Under the pieces are notes generated by a model, which was given only the letters and a program-made list of their open reading frames with translations, was not told the DNA's origin and made no database searches. Shown here in pieces: positions 1 through 6,278 of a stretch of 11,964 bases of DNA. The stretch is taken from NCBI RefSeq assembly GCF_949296715.1, contig NZ_CASFQD010000020.1:1-11964 (forward strand). Direction: 5' to 3'. The DNA comes from an uncultured Alistipes sp. Lineage in GTDB: Bacteria > Bacteroidota > Bacteroidia > Bacteroidales > Rikenellaceae. The number at the start of each line of letters is the position of its first letter. Positions within the stretch are counted from its first letter, which is position 1. The translations under genes were made by a program, and so were the position numbers.

Positions 1-555
1 ATCAACGCCAGCCGCAAGGCCGCCCGCTTCGTCCGCTTCTGCGACGCGTTCAACATTCCGCTCGTGACGCTCGTCGACGTGCCGGGCTTCCTGCCGGGTA
101 CGACCCAGGAGTACGGCGGCGTCATCACGCACGGTGCGAAGCTGCTCTTCGCCTACTGCGAGGCGACGGTGCCGAAGATCACCGTAACGCTGCGCAAGGC
201 CTACGGCGGTGCCTACATCGTCATGTCGTCGAAGCACATCCGCGGCGACATCAACTACGCATGGCCGACGGCCGAGATCGCCGTGATGGGTGCCAGCGGC
301 GCCGTTGAAGTGCTCTACGGCAAGGAGCTCAAGGAGCTGGCCGAGAAGCCCGAGGAGAAGGCCGCATTCATCGCCGAGAAGGAGAAGGAGTACAACGACA
401 AGTTCTCGAACCCCTACAACGCCGCCCGCTACGGCTACATCGACGATGTGATCGAGCCGCGCAACACGCGCTTCCGCATCATCCGCGCCCTGCAGTCGCT
501 CTCGACCAAGCGCCTGCAGAACCCGCCCAAGAAGCATTCGAATATTCCTCTGTAA
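1..555 (+). CDS. mmdA: Acyl-CoA decarboxylase/carboxylase carboxyltransferase (alpha) subunit, methylmalonyl-CoA decarboxylase type; 5' end missing
   Basis: Frame 1 is open from the first base to a TAA at 553-555, giving the last 184 residues of a protein that in this family is about 510-520 residues long. It has the hallmarks of the C-terminal crotonase-fold carboxyltransferase half of PccB/MmdA proteins: VDVPGFLPGTTQEYGG (bases 76-123), a RKAYGGAYIVM glycine-rich segment (196-228) that shapes the acyl-CoA/biotin site, and a basic C-terminal tail. In sodium-pump decarboxylases this cytoplasmic subunit moves the carboxyl group from (S)-methylmalonyl-CoA to biotin on the carrier protein. The next three genes (OadG-like, biotin carrier, membrane beta subunit) make a decarboxylase far more likely than a plain propionyl-CoA carboxylase. 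Because the subunit is acyl-CoA type rather than pyruvate-carboxylase type, oxaloacetate is an unlikely substrate. Glutaconyl-CoA or malonyl-CoA cannot be ruled out from this fragment. Confidence 0.93.
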   Translation: MNASRKAARFVRFCDAFNIPLVTLVDVPGFLPGTTQEYGGVITHGAKLLFAYCEATVPKITVTLRKAYGGAYIVMSSKHIRGDINYAWPTAEIAVMGASGAVEVLYGKELKELAEKPEEKAAFIAEKEKEYNDKFSNPYNAARYGYIDDVIEPRNTRFRIIRALQSLSTKRLQNPPKKHSNIPL

Positions 556-567
556 CGGATCGGAACC

Positions 568-912
568 ATGAGAATGTTATCAGCAATGGATTGGGGCTGG
601 TCCGAGGTGCTGTGGGTTGCACTCATCAGCATCTGCCTGGTGTTCTTCGTACTGGTGCTGCTGGTATGGATCATGAAGCTCTTTGGCTTCGTCTTCATCC
701 GGCGTCAGCAGAGCGAGGCCGCCGACAAACGCATCGTGCCGGGCCAGATTCACGAGGAGGAGATCGCCGCCATCGCAACGGCGCTCCGCCTCTACAAGGG
801 AGAACTGCACGACAGGGAGTCCGAGGTGCTGACGATCATGAGCATCAAGCGCGCATACTCGCCCTGGAACTCTAAAATTCACGGTTTAACACAGATGCCT
901 AACAGAAAATAA
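568..912 (+). CDS. oadG: OadG-family small membrane subunit of the sodium-pump decarboxylase
   Basis: This 114-residue protein begins 12 bases after mmdA. It has one strongly hydrophobic helix at about residues 15-36 with basic residues just after it (RRQ at 45-47), a linker, then a soluble part with EEEIAAIATAL (63-73) and a C-terminal RAYSPWNSKIHGL block (96-108). The single helix plus a terminal SPW motif is the pattern of OadG/MmdD subunits, which tether the carboxyltransferase and biotin carrier to the membrane beta subunit. Its place between alpha subunit and biotin carrier fits. ATG codons at 568, 574 and 586 are all in frame, so the N-terminus could be up to six residues shorter; the first was chosen for its short spacing to mmdA. 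The identification rests on architecture and context as much as on sequence. Confidence 0.85.
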   Translation: MRMLSAMDWGWSEVLWVALISICLVFFVLVLLVWIMKLFGFVFIRRQQSEAADKRIVPGQIHEEEIAAIATALRLYKGELHDRESEVLTIMSIKRAYSPWNSKIHGLTQMPNRK

Positions 913-926
913 GCATTCAGAATACA

Positions 927-1388
927 ATGAAAAACTACTCGTTCAAAATCAACGGACAGAATTACGACGTGCAGATCGACGAGGTGAACGAAGCCTCGAC
1001 GATGGCGCATGTGACGGTCAACGGCACGGCGTATGAGGTCGAAATCGCCGGCGCCAAGGGCTCGGTCGTGTCGCGTCCCCAGGTGGCCCCCGCACCCAAG
1101 GAGGCCAACAGTGCCATAATTACCCCTTCGACGGCGGCTCCTTCGCCACGTCTGTCGGCCGTGGCTCCCTCGACGGGCTATGCGGTCAAGTGCCCGCTGC
1201 CGGGTACGGTGCTGGCCGTGAAGGTCAACGTCGGCGACAAGGTGACCATGGGCCAGACGCTCGTCGTGCTCGAAGCCATGAAGATGGAGAACAACATCGA
1301 CGCCGACCGCGCCGGTGTCGTCAAGCAGGTCTTCGTGCAGCAGGGCGCGACGGTCATGGAGGGTGACGATTTAATCATCATTGAATAA
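927..1388 (+). CDS. mmdC: Biotin carboxyl carrier subunit of the decarboxylase
   Basis: A 153-residue protein in three parts: an N-terminal small beta-rich region (1-45), an Ala/Pro/Ser-rich flexible linker (about 50-83), and a biotinyl/lipoyl domain (about 85-153). The biotinylation motif EAMKMEN occupies 116-122, with Lys119 as the residue expected to carry biotin. The linker lets the domain swing between the cytoplasmic carboxyltransferase and the membrane beta subunit, carrying carboxyl-biotin. It starts 14 bases after the OadG gene with an A-rich leader (AATACA) typical of Bacteroidetes start sites. The stop codon TAA (1386-1388) is only four bases before the probable mmdB ATG, suggesting translational coupling. 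Length and layout match MmdC/GcdC-type carriers of anaerobic decarboxylases. Confidence 0.93.
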   Translation: MKNYSFKINGQNYDVQIDEVNEASTMAHVTVNGTAYEVEIAGAKGSVVSRPQVAPAPKEANSAIITPSTAAPSPRLSAVAPSTGYAVKCPLPGTVLAVKVNVGDKVTMGQTLVVLEAMKMENNIDADRAGVVKQVFVQQGATVMEGDDLIIIE

Positions 1389-1392
1389 CGCC

Positions 1393-2604
1393 ATGTCCAT
1401 GCTGCTGACCTCGAATGCCGACTTCGTAGGGGAGAGCCTGCTGAAATTCGTCGATTCCACGGGTATCGCCGGCTTCTTCTCCTCCATGGGGTGGGGAAGT
1501 GTCGTGATGATTTTCGTCGCGTTCTTCCTGCTCTACCTCGCCATCCGCCACAAGTTCGAACCGCTGCTGCTCTTCACCATCGCGTTCGGCATGCTGCTGA
1601 CGAACCTTCCGGGGGCGAACCTCTATCACACCGAGCTCTTCGCCGGAGGACACGTGCACTGGGACATCTTTGTCGCCAATGCCGGCCTGCTCGACTACCT
1701 CTACCTGGGAGTCAAGCTGGGTATCTACCCGTGTCTGATCTTCGTCGGCGTGGGCGCCATGACCGATTTCGGCCCGCTGATCGCCAATCCGAAGAGCTTT
1801 CTGCTGGGTGCCGCCGCACAGATCGGCATCTTTGTGACGTTCCTCGGCGCATACGCCCTGGGCTTCACGCCCGCACAGGCCGGTTCGATCGGCATCATCG
1901 GCGGTGCCGACGGCCCGACGGCCATCTACCTTACGTCGATGCTCTCGCCCGAGCTGCTCGGCCCGATCGCCGTGGCGGCCTACTCCTACATGGCCCTCGT
2001 GCCGGTGATCCAGCCGCCCATCATGCGGGCGCTGACCACCAGGAAGGAGCGGGCGATCCGCATGCGGACGCTGCGTCCCGTGTCGAAACTCGAGCGCATC
2101 CTCTTCCCGCTCATCATCGCCGTCATCATCGCGCTGCTGCTGCCGAGCGCCGCGCCGCTGATCGGCTGCCTCATGCTGGGCAACCTGATGAAGGAGTGCG
2201 GCGTGGTGGACCGTCTGTCGAAGACCGTGCAGAACGAGCTGATGAATATCGTGGTGATCTTCCTGGGTCTCACGGTGGGTGCCACGGCCACGGCCGAGGC
2301 GTTCCTGAACCTCCGCACGCTGGGTATTCTGGTGCTGGGCGTCATCGCCTTCGCACTCGGCACGGCGGGCGGCGTGCTGCTGGCCAAGTTCATGAACCTC
2401 TTCGCCAAGGAGGGCAACAAGATCAACCCGCTGATCGGTTCCGCAGGCGTGTCGGCCGTGCCGATGGCCGCCCGTGTCTCGCAGACCGAAGGTCAGCGCG
2501 AGAATCCCGGCAACTACCTGCTGATGCACGCCATGGGCCCGAACGTGGCCGGCGTCGTCGGCTCGGCCGTTGCGGCTGGTATCCTGCTCTCGTTCCTCGG
2601 TTAG
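1393..2604 (+). CDS. mmdB: Sodium-ion-translocating decarboxylase, membrane beta subunit
   Basis: A 403-residue, highly hydrophobic protein with about nine to ten membrane segments. It contains the diagnostic GGADGPTAIY segment, whose Asp173 corresponds to the Asp implicated in Na+ binding in OadB-family proteins, followed by a YSYMALVPVIQPPIMR helix (about residues 198-213), and a conserved late SAVPMAARVSQ segment (bases about 2449-2481). The subunit releases CO2 from carboxyl-biotin and couples this to Na+ export across the inner membrane. An in-frame TTG at 1381, overlapping the mmdC stop, would add four residues. The ATG at 1393 is preferred because it lies four bases after that stop, and a further ATG at 1399 is possible. 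It is the last gene of the operon; a strong hairpin terminator begins 17 bases after its TAG. Confidence 0.95.
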   Translation: MSMLLTSNADFVGESLLKFVDSTGIAGFFSSMGWGSVVMIFVAFFLLYLAIRHKFEPLLLFTIAFGMLLTNLPGANLYHTELFAGGHVHWDIFVANAGLLDYLYLGVKLGIYPCLIFVGVGAMTDFGPLIANPKSFLLGAAAQIGIFVTFLGAYALGFTPAQAGSIGIIGGADGPTAIYLTSMLSPELLGPIAVAAYSYMALVPVIQPPIMRALTTRKERAIRMRTLRPVSKLERILFPLIIAVIIALLLPSAAPLIGCLMLGNLMKECGVVDRLSKTVQNELMNIVVIFLGLTVGATATAEAFLNLRTLGILVLGVIAFALGTAGGVLLAKFMNLFAKEGNKINPLIGSAGVSAVPMAARVSQTEGQRENPGNYLLMHAMGPNVAGVVGSAVAAGILLSFLG

Positions 2605-2621
2605 AAGGGGCGGTTGTCAAG

Positions 2622-2658
2622 AAAGGGGAGAGACGGAATTTTCCGGCTCTCCCTTTTT
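2622..2658 (+). terminator. Intrinsic terminator of the decarboxylase operon
   Basis: GGGAGAG at 2626-2632 pairs perfectly with CTCTCCC at 2647-2653. After one A-G mismatch the stem continues with CGGAA (2634-2638) against TTCCG (2641-2645). The upstream AAAG (2622-2625) can pair with the T-run at 2654-2658, as in typical Rho-independent terminators. It starts 17 bases after the mmdB stop. Confidence 0.9.
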
Positions 2659-2672
2659 GTGTGCCGATCGCG

Positions 2673-2793
2673 CGGCGGTTCTCCGGCGGTTCTTCGGCAG
2701 TTCTTCGACAGTTCTTTGGCAGCTCCCCGGCGGTTCTTCGGTGATTTCACGGCGGCGATCCTGCGGTTTCCCTGCGGTTTTCCTGTGGCATTC
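2673..2793. repeat. 11-bp tandem repeat array, about 11 degenerate units
   Basis: From 2673 the sequence falls into consecutive 11-base units without a single insertion or deletion: CGGCGGTTCTC, CGGCGGTTCTT, CGGCAGTTCTT, CGACAGTTCTT, TGGCAGCTCCC, CGGCGGTTCTT, then more diverged units to CTGTGGCATTC at 2783-2793. The consensus is near CGGCGGTTCTT. The period is not a multiple of three, so the array does not encode a simple peptide repeat. It begins 15 bases after the T-run of the mmdB terminator and lies in a non-coding gap. No known function was recognised. Confidence 0.85.
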
Positions 2794-2820
2794 CGAACCC
2801 TGCCGGTATTTTGCTGCGTC

Positions 2821-2937
2821 TCTGCGCTTTTCCCCTCTGCGCTCTTGCTGCCTCCCTCTTCCCGTCAGCGCTCTTTTCGTCTTCCTCTTTTCGTCTGCAC
2901 TCTTTCCATCTGCGCTCTTGCTGTCTCCCTCTTTCCG
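2821..2937. repeat. Pyrimidine-rich 14/15-bp repeat array with a 73-bp second-order duplication
   Basis: Eight consecutive units of 15 or 14 bases built on TCTGCGCTCTTTCCG: starts at 2821, 2836, 2851, 2865, 2880, 2894, 2909 and 2924. The 25 bases at 2836-2860 recur at 2909-2933 with one difference, so a multi-unit block has been copied 73 bases downstream. The top strand is strongly C/T-rich. It follows the 11-bp array after a short interval (2794-2820). From 2938 to 3035 I see only GC-rich, then increasingly A/T-rich, non-coding sequence leading to the rplM promoter. Confidence 0.75.
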
Positions 2938-3035
2938 CCCGCCGCGCGTATCCGCTGCGCCGCGCGGTCCGGACCCCGAAACGGCTGTCCTTGCGGCACT
3001 TTCCGTCAAAAATTCTGCAATAAATCTTTTGCGGA

Positions 3036-3066
3036 TTTGTTATCTGAAATTTTTTTCGTACTTTTG
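3036..3066 (+). promoter_or_regulatory. Bacteroidetes-type promoter for rplM-rpsI
   Basis: TTTG at 3036-3039 is followed after 19 bases by TACTTTTG at 3059-3066. This matches the primary sigma-factor promoter known in Bacteroides (TTTG near -33 and TAnnTTTG near -7) with normal spacing. A transcript would start a few bases after 3066, giving a leader of roughly 50 bases before the rplM GTG. The local A/T-rich stretch in an otherwise GC-rich window supports the call. Confidence 0.85.
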
Positions 3067-3124
3067 CGCACCCGTAAAGTGCGGGAAAAGGATTACAACA
3101 AGTTAAACTTAAACGTAACACACA
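3067..3124 (+). promoter_or_regulatory. Short structured leader of rplM
   Basis: Two mutually exclusive small hairpins lie at the expected transcript 5' end: CGCAC (3067-3071) with GTGCG (3079-3083), or CCCG (3071-3074) with CGGG (3082-3085). The rest of the leader is A-rich up to the GTG start, as usual in Bacteroidetes. Ribosomal-protein operons are often autoregulated through such leaders, and an L13 product binding its own leader is a plausible guess. The structure is short, so this is a tentative regulatory call. Confidence 0.4.
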
Positions 3125-3580
3125 GTGGATTCATTAAGCTACAAGACTATCTCGGCCAATGCATCGACGGTGACCAAGGAGTGGGTCGTCATCGACGCTA
3201 CGAACGAGGTATTGGGACGTCTTGCTTCGCAGATCGCCAAGATCCTCCGCGGCAAGAACAAGCCCAGCTACACGCCCCACGTGGATTGCGGTGACTACGT
3301 CATCGTCATCAACGCGGAGAAGGTGAAGCTCACGGGCAAGAAGATGACCGACAAGGTCTACACGCGTCACACCGGGTATCCCGGCGGCCAGCGCTTCGCC
3401 ACGCCTGCCGACTACCTGGCCAAGAAACCGACTTTCCTCATCGAGAAAGCCGTAAAGGGCATGCTTCCGAAGACCCGCCTGGGCGACAAGCTGCTCATGA
3501 ACCTGAAGGTTTACGCCGGTGCCGAGCATCCGCACGCCGCGCAGAACCCGAAGACCATTAAGTTAAACGAGATCAAGTAA
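3125..3580 (+). CDS. rplM: 50S ribosomal protein L13
   Basis: A 151-residue protein with L13 signatures: KEWVVIDATNEVLGRLAS near residues 18-35, where the conserved WxxIDA-xxxLGRLAS block lies, then RGKNKPSYTPHVDCGDYV, the GYPGG turn, and KGMLPKTRLG (about residues 112-121). L13 is an early-assembling large-subunit protein that binds 23S rRNA. The GTG start at 3125 is chosen because the N-terminal MDSLSYKTISAN matches the extended form typical of Bacteroidales L13 and no ATG is available nearby. It is first in a transcript with rpsI, whose ATG follows five bases after its stop, the classic L13-S9 pairing. Confidence 0.97.
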   Translation: MDSLSYKTISANASTVTKEWVVIDATNEVLGRLASQIAKILRGKNKPSYTPHVDCGDYVIVINAEKVKLTGKKMTDKVYTRHTGYPGGQRFATPADYLAKKPTFLIEKAVKGMLPKTRLGDKLLMNLKVYAGAEHPHAAQNPKTIKLNEIK

Positions 3581-3585
3581 GAGTT

Positions 3586-3972
3586 ATGGAAGTTGTAAAC
3601 ACCGTAGGTCGTCGTAAGGCCGCTGTGGCTCGCGTATTCGTGAAGCCGGGTAATGGTCAGATTACAATCAACCACAAGGAGCTTGCAGCCTATTTCCCGC
3701 TCGAGATTCTCCAGTTCCAGGTCAAGCAGCCGCTGCTGGCCACGAACACCGTGGAGAGCTATGACATCACCATCAACCTCGATGGCGGTGGCATCAAGGG
3801 CCAGGCTGAAGCCGCTCGTCTGGGTATCGCACGTGCACTGTGCGAGATCGACGCCGAGATGCGTCCGGTGCTGAAGAAGGCCGGATTCCTCACGCGTGAT
3901 CCCCGCGAGGTTGAGCGTAAGAAGCCCGGACAGCCCGGAGCACGTCGCAAGTTCCAGTTCAGCAAGCGTTAA
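3586..3972 (+). CDS. rpsI: 30S ribosomal protein S9
   Basis: A 128-residue protein of normal S9 length. It begins with the GRRKAAVARVF motif (residues 8-18), contains the GGGIKGQAEAARLGIARAL segment (67-85), and ends in the basic KKPGQPGARRKFQFSKR tail (112-128). The terminal SKR tail reaches the P-site tRNA anticodon loop in bacterial ribosomes. It lies five bases after rplM and is almost certainly co-transcribed with it from the promoter at 3036-3066. Confidence 0.97.
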   Translation: MEVVNTVGRRKAAVARVFVKPGNGQITINHKELAAYFPLEILQFQVKQPLLATNTVESYDITINLDGGGIKGQAEAARLGIARALCEIDAEMRPVLKKAGFLTRDPREVERKKPGQPGARRKFQFSKR

Positions 3973-4157
3973 TCGCACGCACGACCGGATTTTCGGCAAG
4001 TACGGCGTCGGTTTCCAAATCGGAAGGACTACTTATTATATTATATATGTATTACCGCCCGGTTGCCGCGCCGCGGAAAACCTCCCGGGACCGGAGGACC
4101 CGCTACCCGGAGGGTTGAAGTAAAGAGATTAAACAACAACAAACAGATTGAATTAAC
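3973..4157 (+). promoter_or_regulatory. Structured spacer/leader between rpsI and rpsB
   Basis: This 185-base non-coding stretch holds three things. First, small hairpins such as TTCC (4013-4016) with GGAA (4022-4025), with no T-run after them. Second, an A/T-only island near 4031-4054 with TATATATG (4042-4049), one mismatch from the Bacteroidetes -7 box, but no convincing -33 partner; it may be an rpsB promoter. Third, a larger hairpin: AACCTCCCGGG (4079-4089) pairs with CCCGGAGGGTT (4106-4116) apart from one C-A mismatch and one G-T pair. CCTCC at 4081-4085 can instead pair with GGAGG at 4093-4097, so two folds compete. The rest, to the ATG at 4158, is A-rich and unstructured. An S2-responsive leader is a guess only. 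Confidence 0.45.
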
Positions 4158-5042
4158 ATGTCACGTACAGATTTCAATACATTATTGGAGGCCGGTGCGC
4201 ACTTCGGTCACCTGAAGCGCAAGTGGAACCCGAAAATGGCTCCCTACATCTTTATGGAGAAGAACGGCATCCACATCATCGACCTGCACAAGACCGTGCT
4301 GAAGATCGACGAGGCAGCCGCTGCCATCAAGCAGATCGCCAAGAGCGGCCGCCGCGTACTGTTCGTCGCCACGAAGAAGCAGGCCAAGGACATCGTTGCC
4401 GAAAAGGTGGCAGCCGTAGGTATGCCCTACGTTACCGAGCGTTGGGCCGGCGGCATGCTGACAAACTTCCCCACCATACGTAAAGCCGTCAAGAAGATGG
4501 CGACCATCGACAAGATGACCGCCGACGGCACTTTCGACAACTTCTCCAAGCGCGAGAAACTCCAGATCGCCCGCCAGCGTGCGAAGCTCGAGAAGAACCT
4601 CGGTTCGATCGCCGACCTGACGCGCCTGCCGGCCGCCCTGTTCGTCGTGGACGTACAGAAGGAGGCCAACGCCGTCAAGGAGGCCAAGCGTTTGAGCATC
4701 CCCGTCTTTGCAATGGTAGACACTTGTTGTGATCCGACCGACATTGATTACGTTATCCCTGCAAATGACGACACGACGAAGTCGATCGCCGTGGTACTCG
4801 ATGCCATGTGCGCCGCTATCGCCGAGGGTACCGAGGAGCGCAAGCTCGAGAAGGAGAAGGAGGCCCAGGAGGCCGAGGCTGCCGGTGAGGCTGCCAAGAA
4901 GGAGGCCAAGCCCCGCATCAAGAAGGCCGTGAAGGCTACCGTCGATGCCGAGGAGGAGGCCGTCAAGGAGGTCGTAGCCGCCGTGGAGACTCCCTATGAG
5001 GAGCCGGGTGTTGCGACCGCTGCCGAGGAAAAGGCAGAATAA
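4158..5042 (+). CDS. rpsB: 30S ribosomal protein S2
   Basis: A 294-residue S2 protein. Core signatures include AGAHFGHLKRKWNPKM (residues 12-27), the NGIHIIDL block (36-43), RWAGGMLTNF (95-104) and the VVDVQKEANAVKEAKRLSIP stretch (163-182), followed by DTCCDPTDIDYVIPANDD. S2 sits at the head-body junction of the small subunit and helps recruit S1. The core ends at about residue 223. It is followed by about 70 residues very rich in Ala, Glu and Lys, probably helical or disordered, which makes the protein roughly 50 residues longer than the E. coli form. Tails of this sort occur in other Bacteroidetes S2 proteins. The gene is paired with tsf 43 bases downstream, the near-universal bacterial rpsB-tsf arrangement. 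Confidence 0.97.
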   Translation: MSRTDFNTLLEAGAHFGHLKRKWNPKMAPYIFMEKNGIHIIDLHKTVLKIDEAAAAIKQIAKSGRRVLFVATKKQAKDIVAEKVAAVGMPYVTERWAGGMLTNFPTIRKAVKKMATIDKMTADGTFDNFSKREKLQIARQRAKLEKNLGSIADLTRLPAALFVVDVQKEANAVKEAKRLSIPVFAMVDTCCDPTDIDYVIPANDDTTKSIAVVLDAMCAAIAEGTEERKLEKEKEAQEAEAAGEAAKKEAKPRIKKAVKATVDAEEEAVKEVVAAVETPYEEPGVATAAEEKAE

Positions 5043-5085
5043 TTGTAACAGAGTTTTTCACAATAACCGAGAAACATACAAGACT

Positions 5086-5916
5086 ATGGAAATCAAAGCT
5101 GCTGATGTAATGAAGCTCCGCAAGATGACCGGTGCCGGCATGATGGACTGCAAGAAAGCCCTGATGGAGGCCGAAGGCGACTATGCGCGTGCTCAGGACA
5201 TTATCCGCGAGAAGGGCAAGCTCGTCGTTGCCAAGCGTGCCGACCGCACCGCTACCGAGGGTGTTGTCGTGACGAAGATCGTGGGCCAGAAGGCCTATAT
5301 CCTCTGCCTCGCGTGCGAGACCGACTTCGTGGCACAGAACGCCGAGTATACGGCATCGGCCAACGCCATGCTGGAGGTTGCCGTGAAGAACGACGCCGCT
5401 GACCGCGATGCGCTGCTGGCCACGAAGAACGACGAGGGCCGCACCGTCGAGGAGATGGTGACCGAGAAGTCGGGTCAGACGGGTGAGAAGATCGAGCTGG
5501 CATACTATGCCCGCATCGAGGCTCCCTTCTGCGATGCCTATGTGCACTTCAACAAGAAGCTCGGCACGATCCTCGGCTTCAACAAGGAGGTTCCCGCCGA
5601 GGTGGCACACGCCGTTGCCATGCAGGCTACGGCCATGGCTCCGGTTTCGATCGACGTGGACGACTGCCCGGCCGATGTCGTGGCTCACGAGCGTCAGATC
5701 GCCATCGAGGCCATGAAGCAGGACCCGAAGAACGCCAACAAGCCGGAGGAGATTCTTGCGAAGATCGCCGAGGGCAAGATGCGCAAGTTCTTCGAGGAGA
5801 GCACGCTGCTCAACCAGCTCGTCGTCGGCGAGAAGGAGACGATCCGCGACTTCATCCACAAGGCCGACAAGGAGGCCACGGTGGTTGCCTACAAGCGTTT
5901 CGCGCTGGGCGAGTAA
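5086..5916 (+). CDS. tsf: Elongation factor Ts
   Basis: A 276-residue EF-Ts, the guanine nucleotide exchange factor that regenerates EF-Tu-GTP. The N-terminal UBA-like domain has MTGAGMMDCKKALMEA (residues 14-29). The TDF motif at 79-81, within ETDFVAQN, is the element that inserts into EF-Tu to displace Mg2+ and GDP. The C-terminal part includes LLNQLVVGEKETI and the KADKEATVVAYKRFALGE ending. Open frame extends upstream to 4996 inside rpsB, but the ATG at 5086 gives the standard EF-Ts N-terminus (MEIKAADVMKLR) and follows an A-rich leader. Terminated by the hairpin at 5952-5984. Confidence 0.97.
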   Translation: MEIKAADVMKLRKMTGAGMMDCKKALMEAEGDYARAQDIIREKGKLVVAKRADRTATEGVVVTKIVGQKAYILCLACETDFVAQNAEYTASANAMLEVAVKNDAADRDALLATKNDEGRTVEEMVTEKSGQTGEKIELAYYARIEAPFCDAYVHFNKKLGTILGFNKEVPAEVAHAVAMQATAMAPVSIDVDDCPADVVAHERQIAIEAMKQDPKNANKPEEILAKIAEGKMRKFFEESTLLNQLVVGEKETIRDFIHKADKEATVVAYKRFALGE

Positions 5917-5951
5917 TCCCGAACCGTCACGGCCGTCAGGCCGCGCAATAG

Positions 5952-5984
5952 AAGACCCGAACCGCGTAGTTCGGGTCTTTTTTT
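5952..5984 (+). terminator. Intrinsic terminator of rpsB-tsf
   Basis: GACCCGAAC (5954-5962) and GTTCGGGTC (5969-5977) form a perfect nine-base-pair stem around a six-base loop, extended by AA/TT and followed by seven T residues (5978-5984). It begins 35 bases after the tsf stop. In the opposite direction there is no comparable T-run, so it would stop the convergent right-hand operon poorly. Confidence 0.95.
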
Positions 5985-6256
5985 GTGGTTGTCGGGCCTG
6001 CGACTGTGGTTGTCGGGCGTGTGTCTCTGGTTGTCGGGTCCGCATCTGTGGCTGTTCGGGCTGTTCCGGGACGAATGGTAGTTTTTGTCGGAGTGCCGTG
6101 TCCGCAGCCGGGGTGGAAGGGACTTCTACCGGGGCGGAAGGGGACCTCTGCCGGGAGTGTCGGGTCGGCGGCCGGAGCAAAGAGGGCTTTTGCCGGGGAG
6201 CCGTGTCCGTAACCGGGGCGGAAGGGGACCTCTGCCGGGAGCGTCGGGCCCGCGGC
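5984..6256. repeat. 21-bp period tandem array, about 13 units with higher-order copies
   Basis: The non-coding gap between tsf and the convergent peptidase gene is a strictly 21-base-phased array. Units 1-3 start at 5984, 6005 and 6026, built on TGTGGTTGTCGGG plus eight variable bases. GTCGGG recurs at 5991, 6012, 6033, 6159 and 6243, with all offsets multiples of 21. GGGGYGGAAGGG recurs at 6110, 6131 and 6215 (+21, +84), and GCCGTGTCCG at 6095 and 6200 (+105). The 36 bases at 6129-6164 recur at 6213-6248 with one difference. No convincing gene lies here: the reading frames simply mirror the repeat. Bases 6257-6296 are GC-rich and hold only the hairpin listed separately. Confidence 0.85.
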
Positions 6257-6278
6257 CGGCGGTTCTGGGGGCAGGGTT

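Noticed and set aside
1378..2529. 383-codon minus-strand frame opposite mmdB
   Set aside because: Composition (His, Gln, Arg, Asp rich, no motif) is that of a shadow of a GC-rich membrane-protein gene; mmdB is strongly supported in the other direction.
2966..2975. Perfect 10-base palindrome GGTCCGGACC upstream of rplM, considered as an operator
   Set aside because: Palindromes of this length are expected several times by chance in 12 kb, and it lies about 60 bases upstream of the promoter with no second copy seen.
2570..3294. Plus-strand frames of 178 and 226 codons over the mmdB-rplM gap
   Set aside because: They cross a strong terminator, two repeat arrays and the rplM promoter, run into rplM in another frame, and have low-complexity Ser/Arg/Leu/Phe composition.
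6075..6212. 45-codon ORF starting at an ATG inside the array
   Set aside because: It is built of repeat units, has no convincing leader and lies after the terminator with no promoter seen.
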